Below are positions 12,600-24,700 of a stretch of 64,000 bases of DNA, piece by piece. Below the pieces are notes generated by a model that was not told the DNA's origin, made no database searches, and saw only the letters and a list, made by a program, of their open reading frames with translations. Each line of letters begins with the position of its first letter. Position 1 is the stretch's first letter. Both the position numbers and the translations under genes were made by a program. This stretch comes from Trema orientale (taxonomy: Eukaryota > Streptophyta > Magnoliopsida > Rosales > Cannabaceae), in contig JXTC01000001.1 of the NCBI GenBank assembly GCA_002914845.1, positions 1,163,938 to 1,227,937 of the forward strand. The letters are read 5' to 3'.

Positions 12600-13360
12600 C
12601 ACAAAAATATTCACTAGAGGCCACAGACGAGGAGTCCTATCTATCGGGAGATGAGCGCGTTAACTTAGCCCCATCGAATGTTGCTAGGCGTATAGATATA
12701 TGGGGTGAAAATTAGGTTTTGTACGGCATTTTTAGGGGGAAAAAAAAAGAAAAATACGGTGGGTTCTATTTTTTGAAGATCTGGTATGGTTTTATTAGAA
12801 AAATATCATTTTTAAAAAACATATTTAAAAAAATGCCATTTTTTAAAATAATAACTAGTTACCAGTAACCAGTTTTCGAGTAATGGTAACTATTAACCAA
12901 ATATATTTATAACTGGTAACTGATAGTTAATAACCAGTTTTCAGAAATTAGTAGCTAATAACCAGTTTTCAAAAACTGGTAACTTGTAGCCATTTTAAAA
13001 ATGGTGTTATTCTAAAAAGATATTAAAAAGTCATATTTTTTAATAAAAACCATACGAGATTTGGGAAAAAAAAAAACTGATCTTCGAATTTTTGTAATTT
13101 TTTTGGGTTTTTATAAGTAAAAGTGTTAAAAACCTTACATGGGGCTATGGTCTCAGGTATTCTACATCGAGTTATGGGCTAACAAAAAACAAGCCTTGAC
13201 ATTTAAGGCTCCCAAGAGGGCCACCCGTGACTATAAACCTATTCACGGTAAACGTTATCACTAGGCCATCCCACTCGATGTACGATAGGTATTTGTGCTA
13301 TCATACAAAATGCCAACAGTAAAGTCATGGCTTCTCTTTCTAGCAAGATAATTGGCTCCC
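12600..13360. repeat. Intergenic DNA with clustered AACCAGTTTTC words
   Basis: Between 12850 and 12990 the words TAACCAGTTTTC and ACTGGTAACT recur at irregular 20-45 bp steps in both orientations. The remainder is AT-rich, with no gene that can be supported. Confidence 0.5.
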
Positions 13361-13363
13361 TCC

Positions 13364-13799
13364 AAGGATGGCAGGGGTGAAAGCTAGAGTTATCCTCTAT
13401 TTGCCATGGATGTTCAGATAGATCTTTTTTTATCAGAGTCAGATACATTGATAGTAATACAAGCTCATAAAGTAATCTATTGTTATATGCGTTTAGTGTA
13501 TTATCATTTTTTTCTGGTATTTTAGATTAACCATATAAACCATGAAGAATATGAAACGGCATATCTCTAAGGATGGCAGAGATGAAAGCTAGAGTTATCC
13601 TCTATTTGCCAGGGATTTTCAGTTAAATCTTTTTGTATTAGAGTCAAATACATTGACAGTAATACAAGTTCATAACAATAGAATTGTCTACCATTCGGAG
13701 TTTGGTAATCTATTGTTATATGCATTAGTTTGTTATCATTTTTTACTGGTATTTTAGATCAACCATATGAACCATGAAGCATATAAAACGACACATACC
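13364..13799. repeat. Two-copy tandem duplication of about 205-230 bp
   Basis: The unit starting AAGGATGGCAG at 13364 is repeated from 13569. Shared landmarks include GCTAGAGTTATCCTCTATTTG, ACATTGAYAGTAATACAAG and TGGTATTTTAGAT. The second unit carries an extra block of about 30 bp near 13675-13705. Divergence is roughly one base in eight, so the duplication is not recent. Confidence 0.85.
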
Positions 13800-13908
13800 T
13801 TAGTTAAGTTTGCTTAAAGAGTTGAGGTGAGCTATTTTTCAGTTGGAAGAATCTCATCTTCCAAAAGACTCTGTTGTTGTAAAATAGATGACTAATTTAT
13901 AATACTAA

Positions 13909-14340
13909 GAGCAACTCTAACACTGCGGCAAAATGGAGATTTTTGCCAAAAATAGAGTAAAATTGCAACTCCAACCGAGCTGCAATTCTTGTGCCAAATT
14001 GCAGTTCAACTACATGCTGTGCCATTTATGGCATGACACTATACAGATAGCGCTGATGCGCCAGTTTGTTTTTTGTTTTTTTCCTTTATTAAACTTCCAA
14101 AAATACCTTTCCTTTAATGTAGAGAATATAGAGAAACAAGGGTAAAAAAGAGATTTGGGTAACAAGAGAGAAAGAGATCTTTTTAATGTAGAGAATATTA
14201 TTTTTGGGATAGAATATATTATTTTTAGTGTAGTATTTAGAGTAGTGGATTGGAGATGAAAAAAAAAATATAAGAGCAAAGTTACTGCACCTTTAGAATA
14301 TTGGTTGCTGCAAAATAGAATACTGGGTTTGAAGATGGCC
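13909..14340 (+). mobile_element. Tourist-like (PIF/Harbinger) MITE, copy 1
   Basis: The element starts GAGCAACTCTAAC and ends GAAGATGGCC, flanked on both sides by TAA (13906-13908 and 14341-14343), the TWA target duplication typical of PIF/Harbinger. The inner motifs GCTGCAAAATAGA and TTTTGCC are shared, in opposite orientation, with copy 2 at 58672-59314. No coding capacity. Confidence 0.85.
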
Positions 14341-14343
14341 TAA

Positions 14344-15563
14344 GAAAAATAATTACTGTTCAATCACATTTATATCTTTTTTATTTCTTCACTCCATCAT
14401 ATTTGGACATGATGTATAGGATTTATCGATGTTTTGTTGTACACATTGCTCTGTGTGGATAGGATCCTATTATTGGCTTCGTTATTTAATGTTGTTCAAT
14501 GGTCTTGCAACATGCTCACTATTGGGAAGTGGTCTCTAACTCATGATTTTTGTTATACTGTTTTGTTCGTTTTGTGCGTGTTGTTGTTTGCCTATTCGTT
14601 TGAATGAGATCTCATTTATCAAAAAGGTGGTTATCGAGGCAAAGTTTATAAGACAATACTCGTGCAATCAAAACTAGAGATAAAACAATTTGTATTATAT
14701 GTTAGGATTGATATGATTATGAGATGACACAATAATAATTTTACACATAAATGATATAATTAATGCACGTATACCATTATTCGACATATGTCATCTATTT
14801 AGTTAAAAAAAATTGCCAAAATAATTCAAGATATGTATTATTAACATTTGTTATTGAAGTGTATCACTTTTTTACTCCCCATTAAATGTGTAATTTATGT
14901 GTACATTGGCACACAATTTAATACTAGGTTAAACTTCAAATTTAGTGAGTGACACAAAACCCACTCATTTATAATTTATGTTACATATATGCACCAAAAA
15001 AATAAAAATATAAAATGTGTCAATCAAATATATTTATTCCTTGCCATTTTTACTTTGAAAAAAAAAAAAACTAATAATCATTAAACAAGGCACGTAATCG
15101 AACTGGTTAATGGTTTATCATTATCAGGTCATTGCTTAGAATGGTGATTGAAGTGCTGGATGGTTATGAGCCAACCATTTCGCTAGTTGCCCACTTTACG
15201 TTTTGGACCGAAATTAATCCAAAAAGCGAGTAAACATATAGTAAAATAGAAATAAAAATAAAAATATAAAGAAGCTTTTCCACTTGCCAAGTTTATTTAT
15301 TTCATGTGTGGCTCTCCATTTTCCGTTACTGGAAAATAAAGTTTTTATTTATTTATTTTCCATAAAACTAATTTTTAAAAAAGGATTGTAGTTCCAGTTC
15401 CAACGACTCCTCTTCCTCTTTGGTCTCCCAGACCTGTACGGCACACCATCCACACTCTCTTCCTCTTTCTCCAATTTCTTCTCCTTGTTCTTCTCATCTA
15501 GGGTTTCATTTCCAGAAAAAAAGGCCCCCAAAAGAAGACACAGTAGAAGAAAGAAAGAAAGCC
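14344..15563. other. Intergenic DNA and ABC1K1 promoter/5' leader
   Basis: AT-rich DNA with no gene to 15340. From about 15380 the sequence turns C/T-rich (CTCTTCCTC repeats), which is typical of a plant 5' leader just ahead of the ABC1K1 start codon. The transcription start cannot be placed exactly. Confidence 0.5.
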
Positions 15564-18500
15564 ATGGACTTGGTAATGGTCTGTGTAAATTGCAGATACA
15601 CCACTCCATTTCCCGTTAATCAATTCAAATCAAGGGTTGGGACGGTCTCAAGCCACCAATATGTGAGCTTGAAAGCTCCATCTTCTTTCTATTCGGTCCT
15701 CAAAACCAGAAGAAGAAGAAGAAGAAGAAGAAAATGCTCCCTGAGGATTTCAAATTTCGCGGCTTCTACTAATGGAGCTATAACGAGGGCATCTGCCGGC
15801 GGAGAGTTGCTGTTGGGCAAGTCGAGCGCCGCCATGGAGCAGCTCGACATCGAGCGTGGCGTTTGTATACCATTTCGCAAGTACACCCCCGAGACAGTAT
15901 GACAAAACCCCACTTTTAATTTGTTGATATTTATTATTATTATTATTGTTGTTGTTGTTGTTGTTGTTGTTGGTATTTTTTGACATTGAATTAAGATACT
16001 GGGAATCCACTATAGGGATTTGTATATATAAATGTATATATTTATGTTCATGGGAGCTAAGCTAGTATCTGTTAGACTGAAATCTAACGGTTAGAAAACT
16101 AAATGCCATCATGTAATTCACACTAGAATTCGTTTAAACGTATTTAACTGTAACCATTAGATTTCGGTATTGGTTACTATATCGATGAGAAATAAAAAGA
16201 TATCTACTTGTATCCTATATTTATAAATTTGCATACGTAACTAATTAAAGGAATTAAGGCAACACCGTCCGGCACAAATTTCAGATTTTTGGTTATGGTT
16301 TTTCGTGTATTGGAACTTGAGTTGTTGCAAATTGGACCTCATTAAGGCACTGGATTGTTTGTGAACACGATGATTATTCTACATATGTTGTTTACTTTGT
16401 TCTGTGTTTGCATTTGAATTGGTTTGAAATTGTGATTGGTTATTGGGTTGCGTAAGGTATTAGAACATAGATATGAAGAAGGAAAAGTTCAAAGCTTTAT
16501 GTACTTTGTTTTCCTCATACTGAATTTCATGATAATGTATTGTGGTGTCTAATCAGGTGAGAAATAAGGTGTTGGAGTCTAGAGGAGCTGTTTTATCATT
16601 AATTCTTCGAGGCGTGGAGATAGTTTGGAGTTTGGGTTTGTATTGGTCAAATTTGACGTACGATTTCTTGGTTGGAAGAGACGAAGAGGTTGTCCCGTAT
16701 CGGGCTCGGCAGCTTAGGAATCTCCTATGTGATTTGGGACCTTCTTTTATCAAAGCTGGTCAGGTGTGCATTTCGGTTGTATTCTTTTTGTTATTTGAGT
16801 TTCCTTTCATATCTCGAGTGCTAGCTTGAGTTAAGCATCTGAGATAACAGTGGGTCATGTCCTTGGTTTTGTGTTTCCTTATGTTTGAGTTTTCACCAAA
16901 TTTTGACAGGTTCTTGCAAATAGACCTGATATTATCAGAGAAGATTATATGAATGAACTTTGCATTCTTCAGGATGATGTTCCTCCTTTCCCTAATCAGG
17001 TAACAACCCCACTTGACCAAGAATACTTGACTCTAGCCGTAACACCATTTTTGTAATTGCACCTCTTATTATGCTGGTTTAAACAGACGAAAATTAAGTA
17101 TGGCCTTGGCAATTATTTAGGTTGCTTTCAACATAATAGAAGAGGAATTGGGTCAGCCCCTTGAAGCTGTATTCAGTAAAATTTCACCTCAGACAATAGC
17201 AGCAGCAAGTCTGGGTCAAGTTTATCGAGCTACGTTACGTAGTTCTGGTCAGGATGTTGCTATTAAGGTAAGAAGCCTAGTGGGCTTCAAAGGAAAAACA
17301 ATGTGATTTAAATATCGCTCTTGCCGAAAGAAAATTTAAAACCATTGATGATACCTTATTACAGGTGCAAAGGCCACAGATAGAGCCTATAATATATCGG
17401 GATCTTTTTCTTTTCCGTACTCTAGCTTCATTCTTGAATGGCATTAGTCTACAGAAACTGGGCTGCAATGCTGAGCTGATAGTTGATGAATTTGGTGAGA
17501 AGCTTCTGGAGGAACTTGATTATACTTTGGTACCTTTCAGATCTTACCTTTGATTTAGCATAAAAGTTGACTTACGGTATAGCCTGAATGGAATAACTAT
17601 CAATTCTTGGCTAAATTATCAACACTCGTATGCAATTGAACTCATAAGGATGCTTTGTGATATTTGCACTTTTTGTGCCCGGCTTCTTTTCTCTATCTCA
17701 GGAAGCTCGTAATTTAGAAGACTTTATTGAGAACTTCAAAAATGATCCTACTGTCAAAATCCCTCGGGTCTACAAACAGCTATCTGGTCGACGAGTTTTG
17801 GTAATGGAATGGATTGATGGAATTCGGTGCACTGATCCACAGGTACTTTTGTCAAGATGGACAATGCTATCTAGTATCCAGTATCCAGTCATATGTCATT
17901 ATATATAGCAAATGCAAAACTGTCACCTTCTTTAACTATTATTCTCCGTGTGTTTCAGGCTATTAAAGAAGCTGGCATTGATCTAGATGGATTTTTAACT
18001 GTTGGGGTGAGTGCTGCTTTGAGGCAATTACTAGAGTTTGGGCTCTTTCATGGAGATCCACATCCTGGAAATATTTTTGCTATGCGTGATGGACGTATTG
18101 CATATGTTGACTTTGGAAATGTCGCTGTGCTTAGTCAGGTAAACTACTTCACAGATATGCACTACAAATAGGCTGCTGGAAAGTAGACAAGAATTCTGTT
18201 AATCTGGTCTTAAAATGGATTGTATTTTGTTCACCTTTTGGAACTTCATATTAGTCGACTTTCTTTCTTTCAGCAAAATAAACAGATTCTGATTGATGCT
18301 GTTGTTCATGCTGTAAACGAGGACTATGCTGAGATGGCAAATGACTTCACCAGGCTTGGGTTTTTGGCTCCTGGGACTGATGTCGCTCCTATTATTCCAG
18401 CTTTGGAAGCAATCTGGCAGAACTCTGCTGGAAAAGGACTCTCTGACTTTAATTTCCGAAGTGTTACAGGTAATTTGGTGTCCCACAGTATTGACACATA

Positions 18501-20224
18501 TTCCTTTTTTGGCTCTAATTATGAAGTCTGCATTCTTATTTCCTGGTATTCCTTTAAGTACCTTTCAATGTGCCTGGTACACATATTTCCATTTGGTTTT
18601 GGTGATGACAGCAAATTCTTTCCAATTGCTTTACATTTGCATTTTAACAATATGCTTAGAAGGAGCAGCTTGTTAAAATTTGAGTCATCTGTAATGCAGG
18701 GAAATTTAACCAATTAGTCTATAATTATCCCATCCGGATCCCGGAGAGGTTTTCTCTCGTTATCCGTTCTTTATTGACTCAAGAGGGCATCTGTTTCACT
18801 CTGAAACCAGACTTCAAGTTTCTCGAGGTAGATATATTGCTCTTTTTCCTTTATTCAGTGCTTAGGTAACATATCTTCCTCTGTTTATGGAATTAGTCAT
18901 ATGAAATCTTCCATATGCCTTGAACTCTAATTATTCACTAAAATTTACATTTAAGGATCTACCATGATACCTCGTATAATTTTTTTAACATTTTATAAGC
19001 TCCTCACATTCGCAATTTAAAATTTGAATTTCTCAAAAAATAAATCTCTTAGCTGTGATGACATATACGTGCCATATCATGCTTTATTTACTGCGTAAAT
19101 ATTAACAACATTATTCAAATAGGTGGCCTATCCATACGTGGCAAAGCGTCTTCTAACAGATCCAAACCCTGCTCTAAGGGAACGCCTCATACAGGTCAGT
19201 TCAGAGTCATTCTGCCACATCTTCGTCGTATTTGAATTCTAAAACTTGAGGATGCTATTGCCCTTTGTATACATATATGAGTGTATATATATACATATAT
19301 GTTTTTTTATTAACTGTATGTTCTTTATTTCTATGTTTTACTGGGTTTTATGTCCTTACTGTTTCAGTTGGCTATCAACTACTGATAATTTCTCTCGTTC
19401 AGTGAAAAACAAAAACGCAAACGAAAATAGTAATAGTAATAATGAAAAGAGCTATAGATGGTTCTTGTGTTGCAAAGTCTTAGATGACAATCAATTACTT
19501 ATCTCAGGTTCTATTTAAAGATGGCCTTTTCCAGTGGAAGCGGCTTGAGAACCTCATCGTTCTTGCAAAAGAAAATGTGGCCAAGATGAGCAGCAACCCT
19601 GCATTGCAAGTGAAGGGCATGTCTGTAACTTATCTCAACCTCCTTGCTAATCTTATTATTAGTCTACTATGGGAGTACAAGCAACCTATATCTACTTGGC
19701 CGTTTTCTGCAGGCAAACATCAAGAGGCTTGAAAGTCGAAAGCAAATTGGACCTCACAGACACCATGAAAGATGGAGCTCGTCTATTCCTAATTGATGAA
19801 GGAATCCGTCGACAGCTTCTTCTAGCTTTGACTGAAGACTCAAAGCTTCACATTCAAGAGGTTTGCAAATCTGGAATTTTGTTCCTTGACTCACTCTTTT
19901 AAGTAGTAATAATAAAAGTAATGAGGAGAGAATTGGGGTAGCTGTGAATACTATTATGAACTGCTAACTTTTCTACATGTTTTGTATAGCTTGTGGACGT
20001 GTACAGACTGATTCAAGATGATATAGACGTGCAATCGGTAGCTTTAGAAGTTGCAAGAGGTAAAAGCTTGGTTAATCCTTTTGGACATTCAAGGGACACC
20101 ATATTTACTTAGTTCTGCTCTTCAAAATGTTCTAATTCTCTTCTGCTTGGGGCTTGCAGACTTCCCGACTGTTGTTCGAGATCTCATGCTTTCCTGGAGT
20201 GAATCAGTTTTGTCAGATAGATAG
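15564..20224 (+). CDS. ABC1K1: ABC1-family atypical kinase, plastid (ABC1K1/PGR6-like)
   Basis: Predicted atypical protein kinase of plastoglobules; the Arabidopsis relative acts in prenyl-lipid metabolism and photosystem maintenance. Fourteen exons join in phase: 15564-15896, 16557-16763, 16910-16999, 17121-17267, 17365-17529, 17702-17842, 17959-18138, 18274-18469, 18700-18827, 19123-19194, 19508-19620, 19713-19860, 19990-20059 and 20160-20224, giving 684 aa, near the 682 aa I recall for Arabidopsis ABC1K1. The start has a strong GCCATGG context. The N-terminus is basic and Ser-rich like a transit peptide, with an eight-Arg run. Family motifs are KAGQ (177-180), the Ala-rich loop AAASLGQ (237-243), VAIK lysine 259, HGDPHPGN (392-399) and DFG (412-414), so it looks catalytically intact. 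The weakest junction is exon 11 to 12. Assignment to ABC1K1 rests on recalled similarity; other ABC1K members are possible but less likely. Confidence 0.9.
15709..15733 (+). repeat. AGA microsatellite encoding an Arg run
   Basis: An (AGA)n tract inside exon 1 of the ABC1-like kinase gene produces eight successive arginines in the presumed transit peptide. Such tracts change length easily, so allele differences here are likely. Confidence 0.9.
15932..15972 (+). repeat. Compound ATT/GTT microsatellite in ABC1K1 intron 1
   Basis: (ATT)n runs straight into (GTT)n, 36 bp after the exon 1 donor site. A useful marker locus; no function is implied. Confidence 0.9.
16076..16168. mobile_element. Short inverted-repeat element in ABC1K1 intron 1
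   Basis: ACTGAAATCTAACGGTTA (16076-16093) pairs with TAACCATTAGATTTCGGT (16151-16168), with three mismatches over 18 bp and a 57-bp loop. This is the size and form of a tiny MITE or its relic. No clear target duplication was seen. Confidence 0.45.
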
Positions 20225-21000
20225 TTCAAGTGACTCGAGTTGCCGCGCTAAGTTTTACTCTCACTATCGGTTCAAGGAAAGTTTGATTATACGACAACCG
20301 TTTTCCCATTTGTCTTCATAGAACGACAGCCTGGTGTTTTCAGTTGTAGAATATGTAGATATTCGGCAAAGTGTAAAGTTGACAACATTTGCTGCGTAAT
20401 GCGCATAGACACCATTAATATATAGTTTAGCATGAGGATTTGGTTAACTTGTAGCTAAAGAAAAATAGTTGTTGGTTTGTTTTTCCTTGTGCTCATGAAA
20501 GAAAAATAAAGTTATTTGTTAATAGTTTCAATGTAATGCTTATTACGATCTATTAATTTATTTACGAATATGTACAGACTTGAGATGATTATCAAAATTC
20601 TAACCGTTTTATTCATATTTTTTTGGCTTGATTTTGATTTGGATTTGGATGTGGATTGTTTTGTTTTTTAAGATATTAGTTTATGATTTGGTATTGGCTT
20701 TTGGGTTTAGTTTTATAATGAGTAAAAACCTATTTTGAACCATACCCTCACAGGAATTTAATTCGGACAAAGTGAAATACTAATTAGCAATCTAAAATAG
20801 CAAATTATTACTCAAAAATGGGTAGCATCAAGCCATCTTTTTTCCCTCAAAAAAAAAAGAAAAAAACAAAAAAAAAGAAAGTACACGTTTTAATCATATA
20901 CATTCTGAATATTTAATCATAAATATCTTTAAAAAGAAAGGAATGACGTGTAAATATAGATTGCTGTAAATAGGAAAGTAGGATAAAAGGGGGATTGGCA
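20225..21000. other. 3' region of ABC1K1 and spacer to HBS1
   Basis: Probable 3' UTR to about 20520 (AATAAAG near 20503 could serve for polyadenylation), then AT-rich spacer with A-rich runs near 20848-20880. No gene was seen. Confidence 0.5.
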
Positions 21001-21414
21001 ATAATATCTCGTCATTCGCATCTAGTAGAGACTGGAACTGGAGATTAAAGCAGCACCAAAAATCAGAAGCATCTTCTTTCTTGCTCGCTCGTGGTAAATC
21101 CTAAATCTTAATCTTAATCCTAATATTATTTTTTTTCCCTTTTCCAAACCTCATCTTCTTTTCAACGAAGCCCCACATTTTCCATTAGATTTTTTTTTTT
21201 TTTGGGTTTTTTTGGTGCGATGTTGCATGATTTTTCGTTTTCAATTTTATTTTATTTTTTCAAAAAAGAAATTCATTGCATGATTTGATCGGTGCGAAGC
21301 CTTTTAAGCAAGCGTATTTTTCTTTTGGGTTTATTATTGGGCACCGGTAAGTGTTTAAATTTTCGTTAAAGTACTGAATAGTTAAAGAGTCAAGTATTAT
21401 GCAAACCTAATTAC

Positions 21415-21417
<3 letters not shown>

Positions 21418-21448
<31 letters not shown>
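21418..21448. repeat. TA microsatellite in HBS1 5' UTR intron
   Basis: About fifteen TA units lie within the presumed leader intron of HBS1. Confidence 0.9.
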
Positions 21449-21450
<2 letters not shown>

Positions 21451-21789
21451 ACTGATTTTAATTCACGGGTGTTTTGTTCAGGTTAATATATTTGTTGGAA
21501 AGAGAGAAAGCCCTAGCTGTTTGGAACTCGTAATCAGAAGTCATGTTATGAATTTCGAAATTCATGGTCACTGTTTTGTAAAATTAGGATCAAAGATAAT
21601 TTGATCAATTCCGTATCAGGGTCGCTTGAATTGTGCAAATGCTAGCTTATTAATTCCGTATAAGCACGTTTTTTTTTTTTTTTGGTATGTAGTTCCTTGC
21701 TCTCTTTTTTTGTTATTTGTGTTTTGGTAAATCCAATTTGAGGTTATATGTGTGAGTTTTATGCATATCTACAATACAGCATTGGAACC

Positions 21790-24700
21790 ATGCCTCGCAA
21801 AGTAAATACCGGACTCGATTACTATGATGACTTTGAAGATTATGAATATGATTATGATTATGACGTAGAAGAGAATGGTTAGTAGCTTCATCTAAATTCA
21901 GCCATTCTCCTTGTTATTCTTGTTTCTAATAGCGTATTATGTTGCATTACAAGCTCACTGATTCACTTTACTCGGCATTGTAATTTATGTGTTCTGAAGT
22001 GATTTTCGCTCTTCGATTACATGTTTACTTGCTAGACCGCTCTCATCCTTCTCTTTTGTGCTCTCCTTTCGTTATTTGGATTGCCAGCAAAACATGAGAA
22101 ACTTGCTTCATCTGTAGCTCAAAGTCGTGTTTTGTAATTTGTGGTCTTACCTTCTTTCTAAATTATACTTGAGACCCTTTGACTAATTCCGGTTGCTGCA
22201 TTTGATAAACTTAGACGGGCTCTTCGAGTTTGATTTTAAACCCTTGGACTGACTTCTTTACTGTTATACAAAGTATAACTGCACAACTTCTCTATCACCA
22301 TGGCTTAATATTTAGAGTATAGTTGTAAAACTATGTAACCAGTTTCTTTAAGGTCTTTTGATATCTGTCAGTGCTTGATATCCAGCTGAGAAATTGATCC
22401 ACTTGTTGTTGGGGATCTCGGATCTCTTACCAATGACCATTTGAATTAACATGATCCAATCTGAAAGCACTGCATTCATAAAATTTTAATTGCCTTCTTC
22501 TAAACTTTGTCGTCTATTGACAATGTGGTCTCAGGATTATGGGGTGTGGTATGACCTAAATCTTAACCATAATCAAATGTGCTTTGAATTAACAGGTGAA
22601 GTTGTAGAGTCAGCACCACAAACTAAAAGGCCCGGGATTTGGAGTTGTTCAATTTGTACATACGATAATGATGAGAGTATGTCTGCATGTGATATTTGTG
22701 GGGTTCTTCGCACTCCTTTGCTTAACATCGGCAGTACCAAGAAAACAGGTAGATAATTTTATTATCCTAATGATTCAGTTACTTTATGATTTTCTATCTT
22801 TGGGAAGTCCCCAGTGTATAATTTTCTTCATTTACTATTATAAGGATACTGTTGCTCTAGCCTTGTCTCTGCCAATGTTTTCAAGCAGTAAGCAGCCATT
22901 TCTGTCAGGCTAGGTTTTAAGACAGGTTTTATGTTGAGTCTCAATTATTTTTTAGGTCATCTTCTAAAGATACATCATCTTCTTTTGAACCCAAATTCCA
23001 TGTTAGTGCCCTAATTATATAGGTTTCATTTGAAATTCATTGTCCTTTCATAGAGTAGATCTCTTTCATGCAGTTGAAGGCATATGCAAAGATACTGAAG
23101 CATCCATAATGGCCAAGTCTCTTTTTGCATCACTGCCGCATCAGGCACCCAAAACTGCTGTATTATTTCCTCCGCAGAATGATGGTTTTGAGACTGACAA
23201 GGGCAATTACTTCCACAAGCTTGGGAATTTCCAAGGACATATTCATGAATTCCATAAGATCTTTAGTACTTGTAACCATCACCAGAGTAATATAGGTCTG
23301 CACCTTTTCTAAAGGAGGATGTGGATTTGTAGGGTTAGATAGTTGTCTATGTAGCTGGGATCCTTATGTCCAAGTAGTTTCTTTCTTTCACTAAAGATTC
23401 ATGACAAATGTGATTGCCACATATATTTGGAGTTCTAAATGTACTTTTACTGATCATACAGCTCCTTTCAAGTTTGATAGTCCATCTCCAGATGATTTGG
23501 TTTCNTGTCACAACAAGTTCAGTTTTATTTTAAATAGATACATCAATTTGTTTTTTTGTTATTTCCAGCTAAATGGACCACTATTTGGAATTTATTTACG
23601 TTTTTGTTTTGTATAGGTTCATTCAATGTAATTCAAATGATAATATTGTCAGTGAAGTGTTATATCTGTTTATAGTGCCGACCTTTATGAAACATAAGTA
23701 CATAACGTAATAAGTTGTCCTTTGGTCATGCTTTATTACTTTTCTGAGTTATATTTGTTCAGTTCATCTGGTAATGCGTACCTTGCAGCCTGTTCTTCAT
23801 AAATTCTCCCTTCCTACGTTCATTCAGAATTACTTGATTAAAGATGGAAAATAAACTAGTTGATTCTGGACTGAGAACGAACCTTTTGCAGAAATAATTT
23901 TGCACCCTTAGCTTTGTATTATGTTTCCCTTTCAGGCTTTCAGCATCATTTGATGTTATTAATCAGCCAGTTTCTTCAAAAACTTATTTTTTACTAACAA
24001 ATTATTTCTTTATCAATCTATTTGGTTCGTGTTTTGAATTTAACTCAAACTTTATTTTGTTCTACATTTTACTCCACCCAATTTTAATGATTTAAAGACT
24101 TTAAAAATTTCTTCAGCTGTCATTGAGGATAGAGGTGCTCTTAATGGACAATTGAATGCTGGAAAGTCAGATAGCTTGTCCACAATGAAGGATAAAAGGA
24201 ATGAGTCAAAGAAAGGGGCAGTTAAAATACGAGGAAATGCTGACAGTTCAGATGTCTCTTCTGATTCTTTTGTAAAAGGTAACCATGGTGGTGTGGAGGA
24301 GAGCAGTTACATAAAGAGTGTTACCATTAATGTAGAATTGGATGATAAAGGGAGAGATGGCTCATCTTCTTCAGAGCCAAAAGGCAGACAAGATGACCTG
24401 GATGAGAACATTAATTCTTCAGAGAACAGGGGCAAATTACAAAGTCTTACCACTAATTTGAATAACATATCTTTGGATGCTAAATCTGGAAATCCTGATA
24501 ATGTAAATGCTAGAAAAGCTCATACGCTCATGCAGTATAAACCTGAAAAATGGATGCTTCCTGATCAAGCTGAAGATACACTGATTCAGTTGAATCTTGC
24601 CATTGTAAGTTAGCTATCTAGTTGTCTTTGTCTGATCCATGGAACCTGGCTGTTTTAGTTAGTTTATGTTGCAAAGCTATATGATTGATTTCATGCAACA

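Larger units (their letters stand above)
4870..12600. repeat. Candidate large degenerate foldback element
   Basis: The left part (about 4870-5670 and 9315-10650) is rich in words such as GGTTCATAAA and GGTATATA; the right part (about 10700-12120) is rich in their complements TATGAACCA and CATATACCA. The outer edges also correspond in inverse orientation: ATATGACCATTTT...CCAACTTTTATAGC near 4885-4960 resembles the reverse complement of 12500-12590. Both inner flanks carry GATCTCC/CTCCGG-type stretches (5100-5290 and 12160-12290). This looks like an old non-autonomous DNA transposon with very long, subrepeat-built inverted ends, later invaded by the LTR element at 5677-9314. No transposase ORF is visible. 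The boundaries are approximate and the grouping is inference. Confidence 0.4.

Noticed and set aside
15420-15563. Upstream extension of the ABC1K1 reading frame
   Set aside because: It opens on TTG in a CT-rich leader; the first ATG in frame, 15564, has a strong context.
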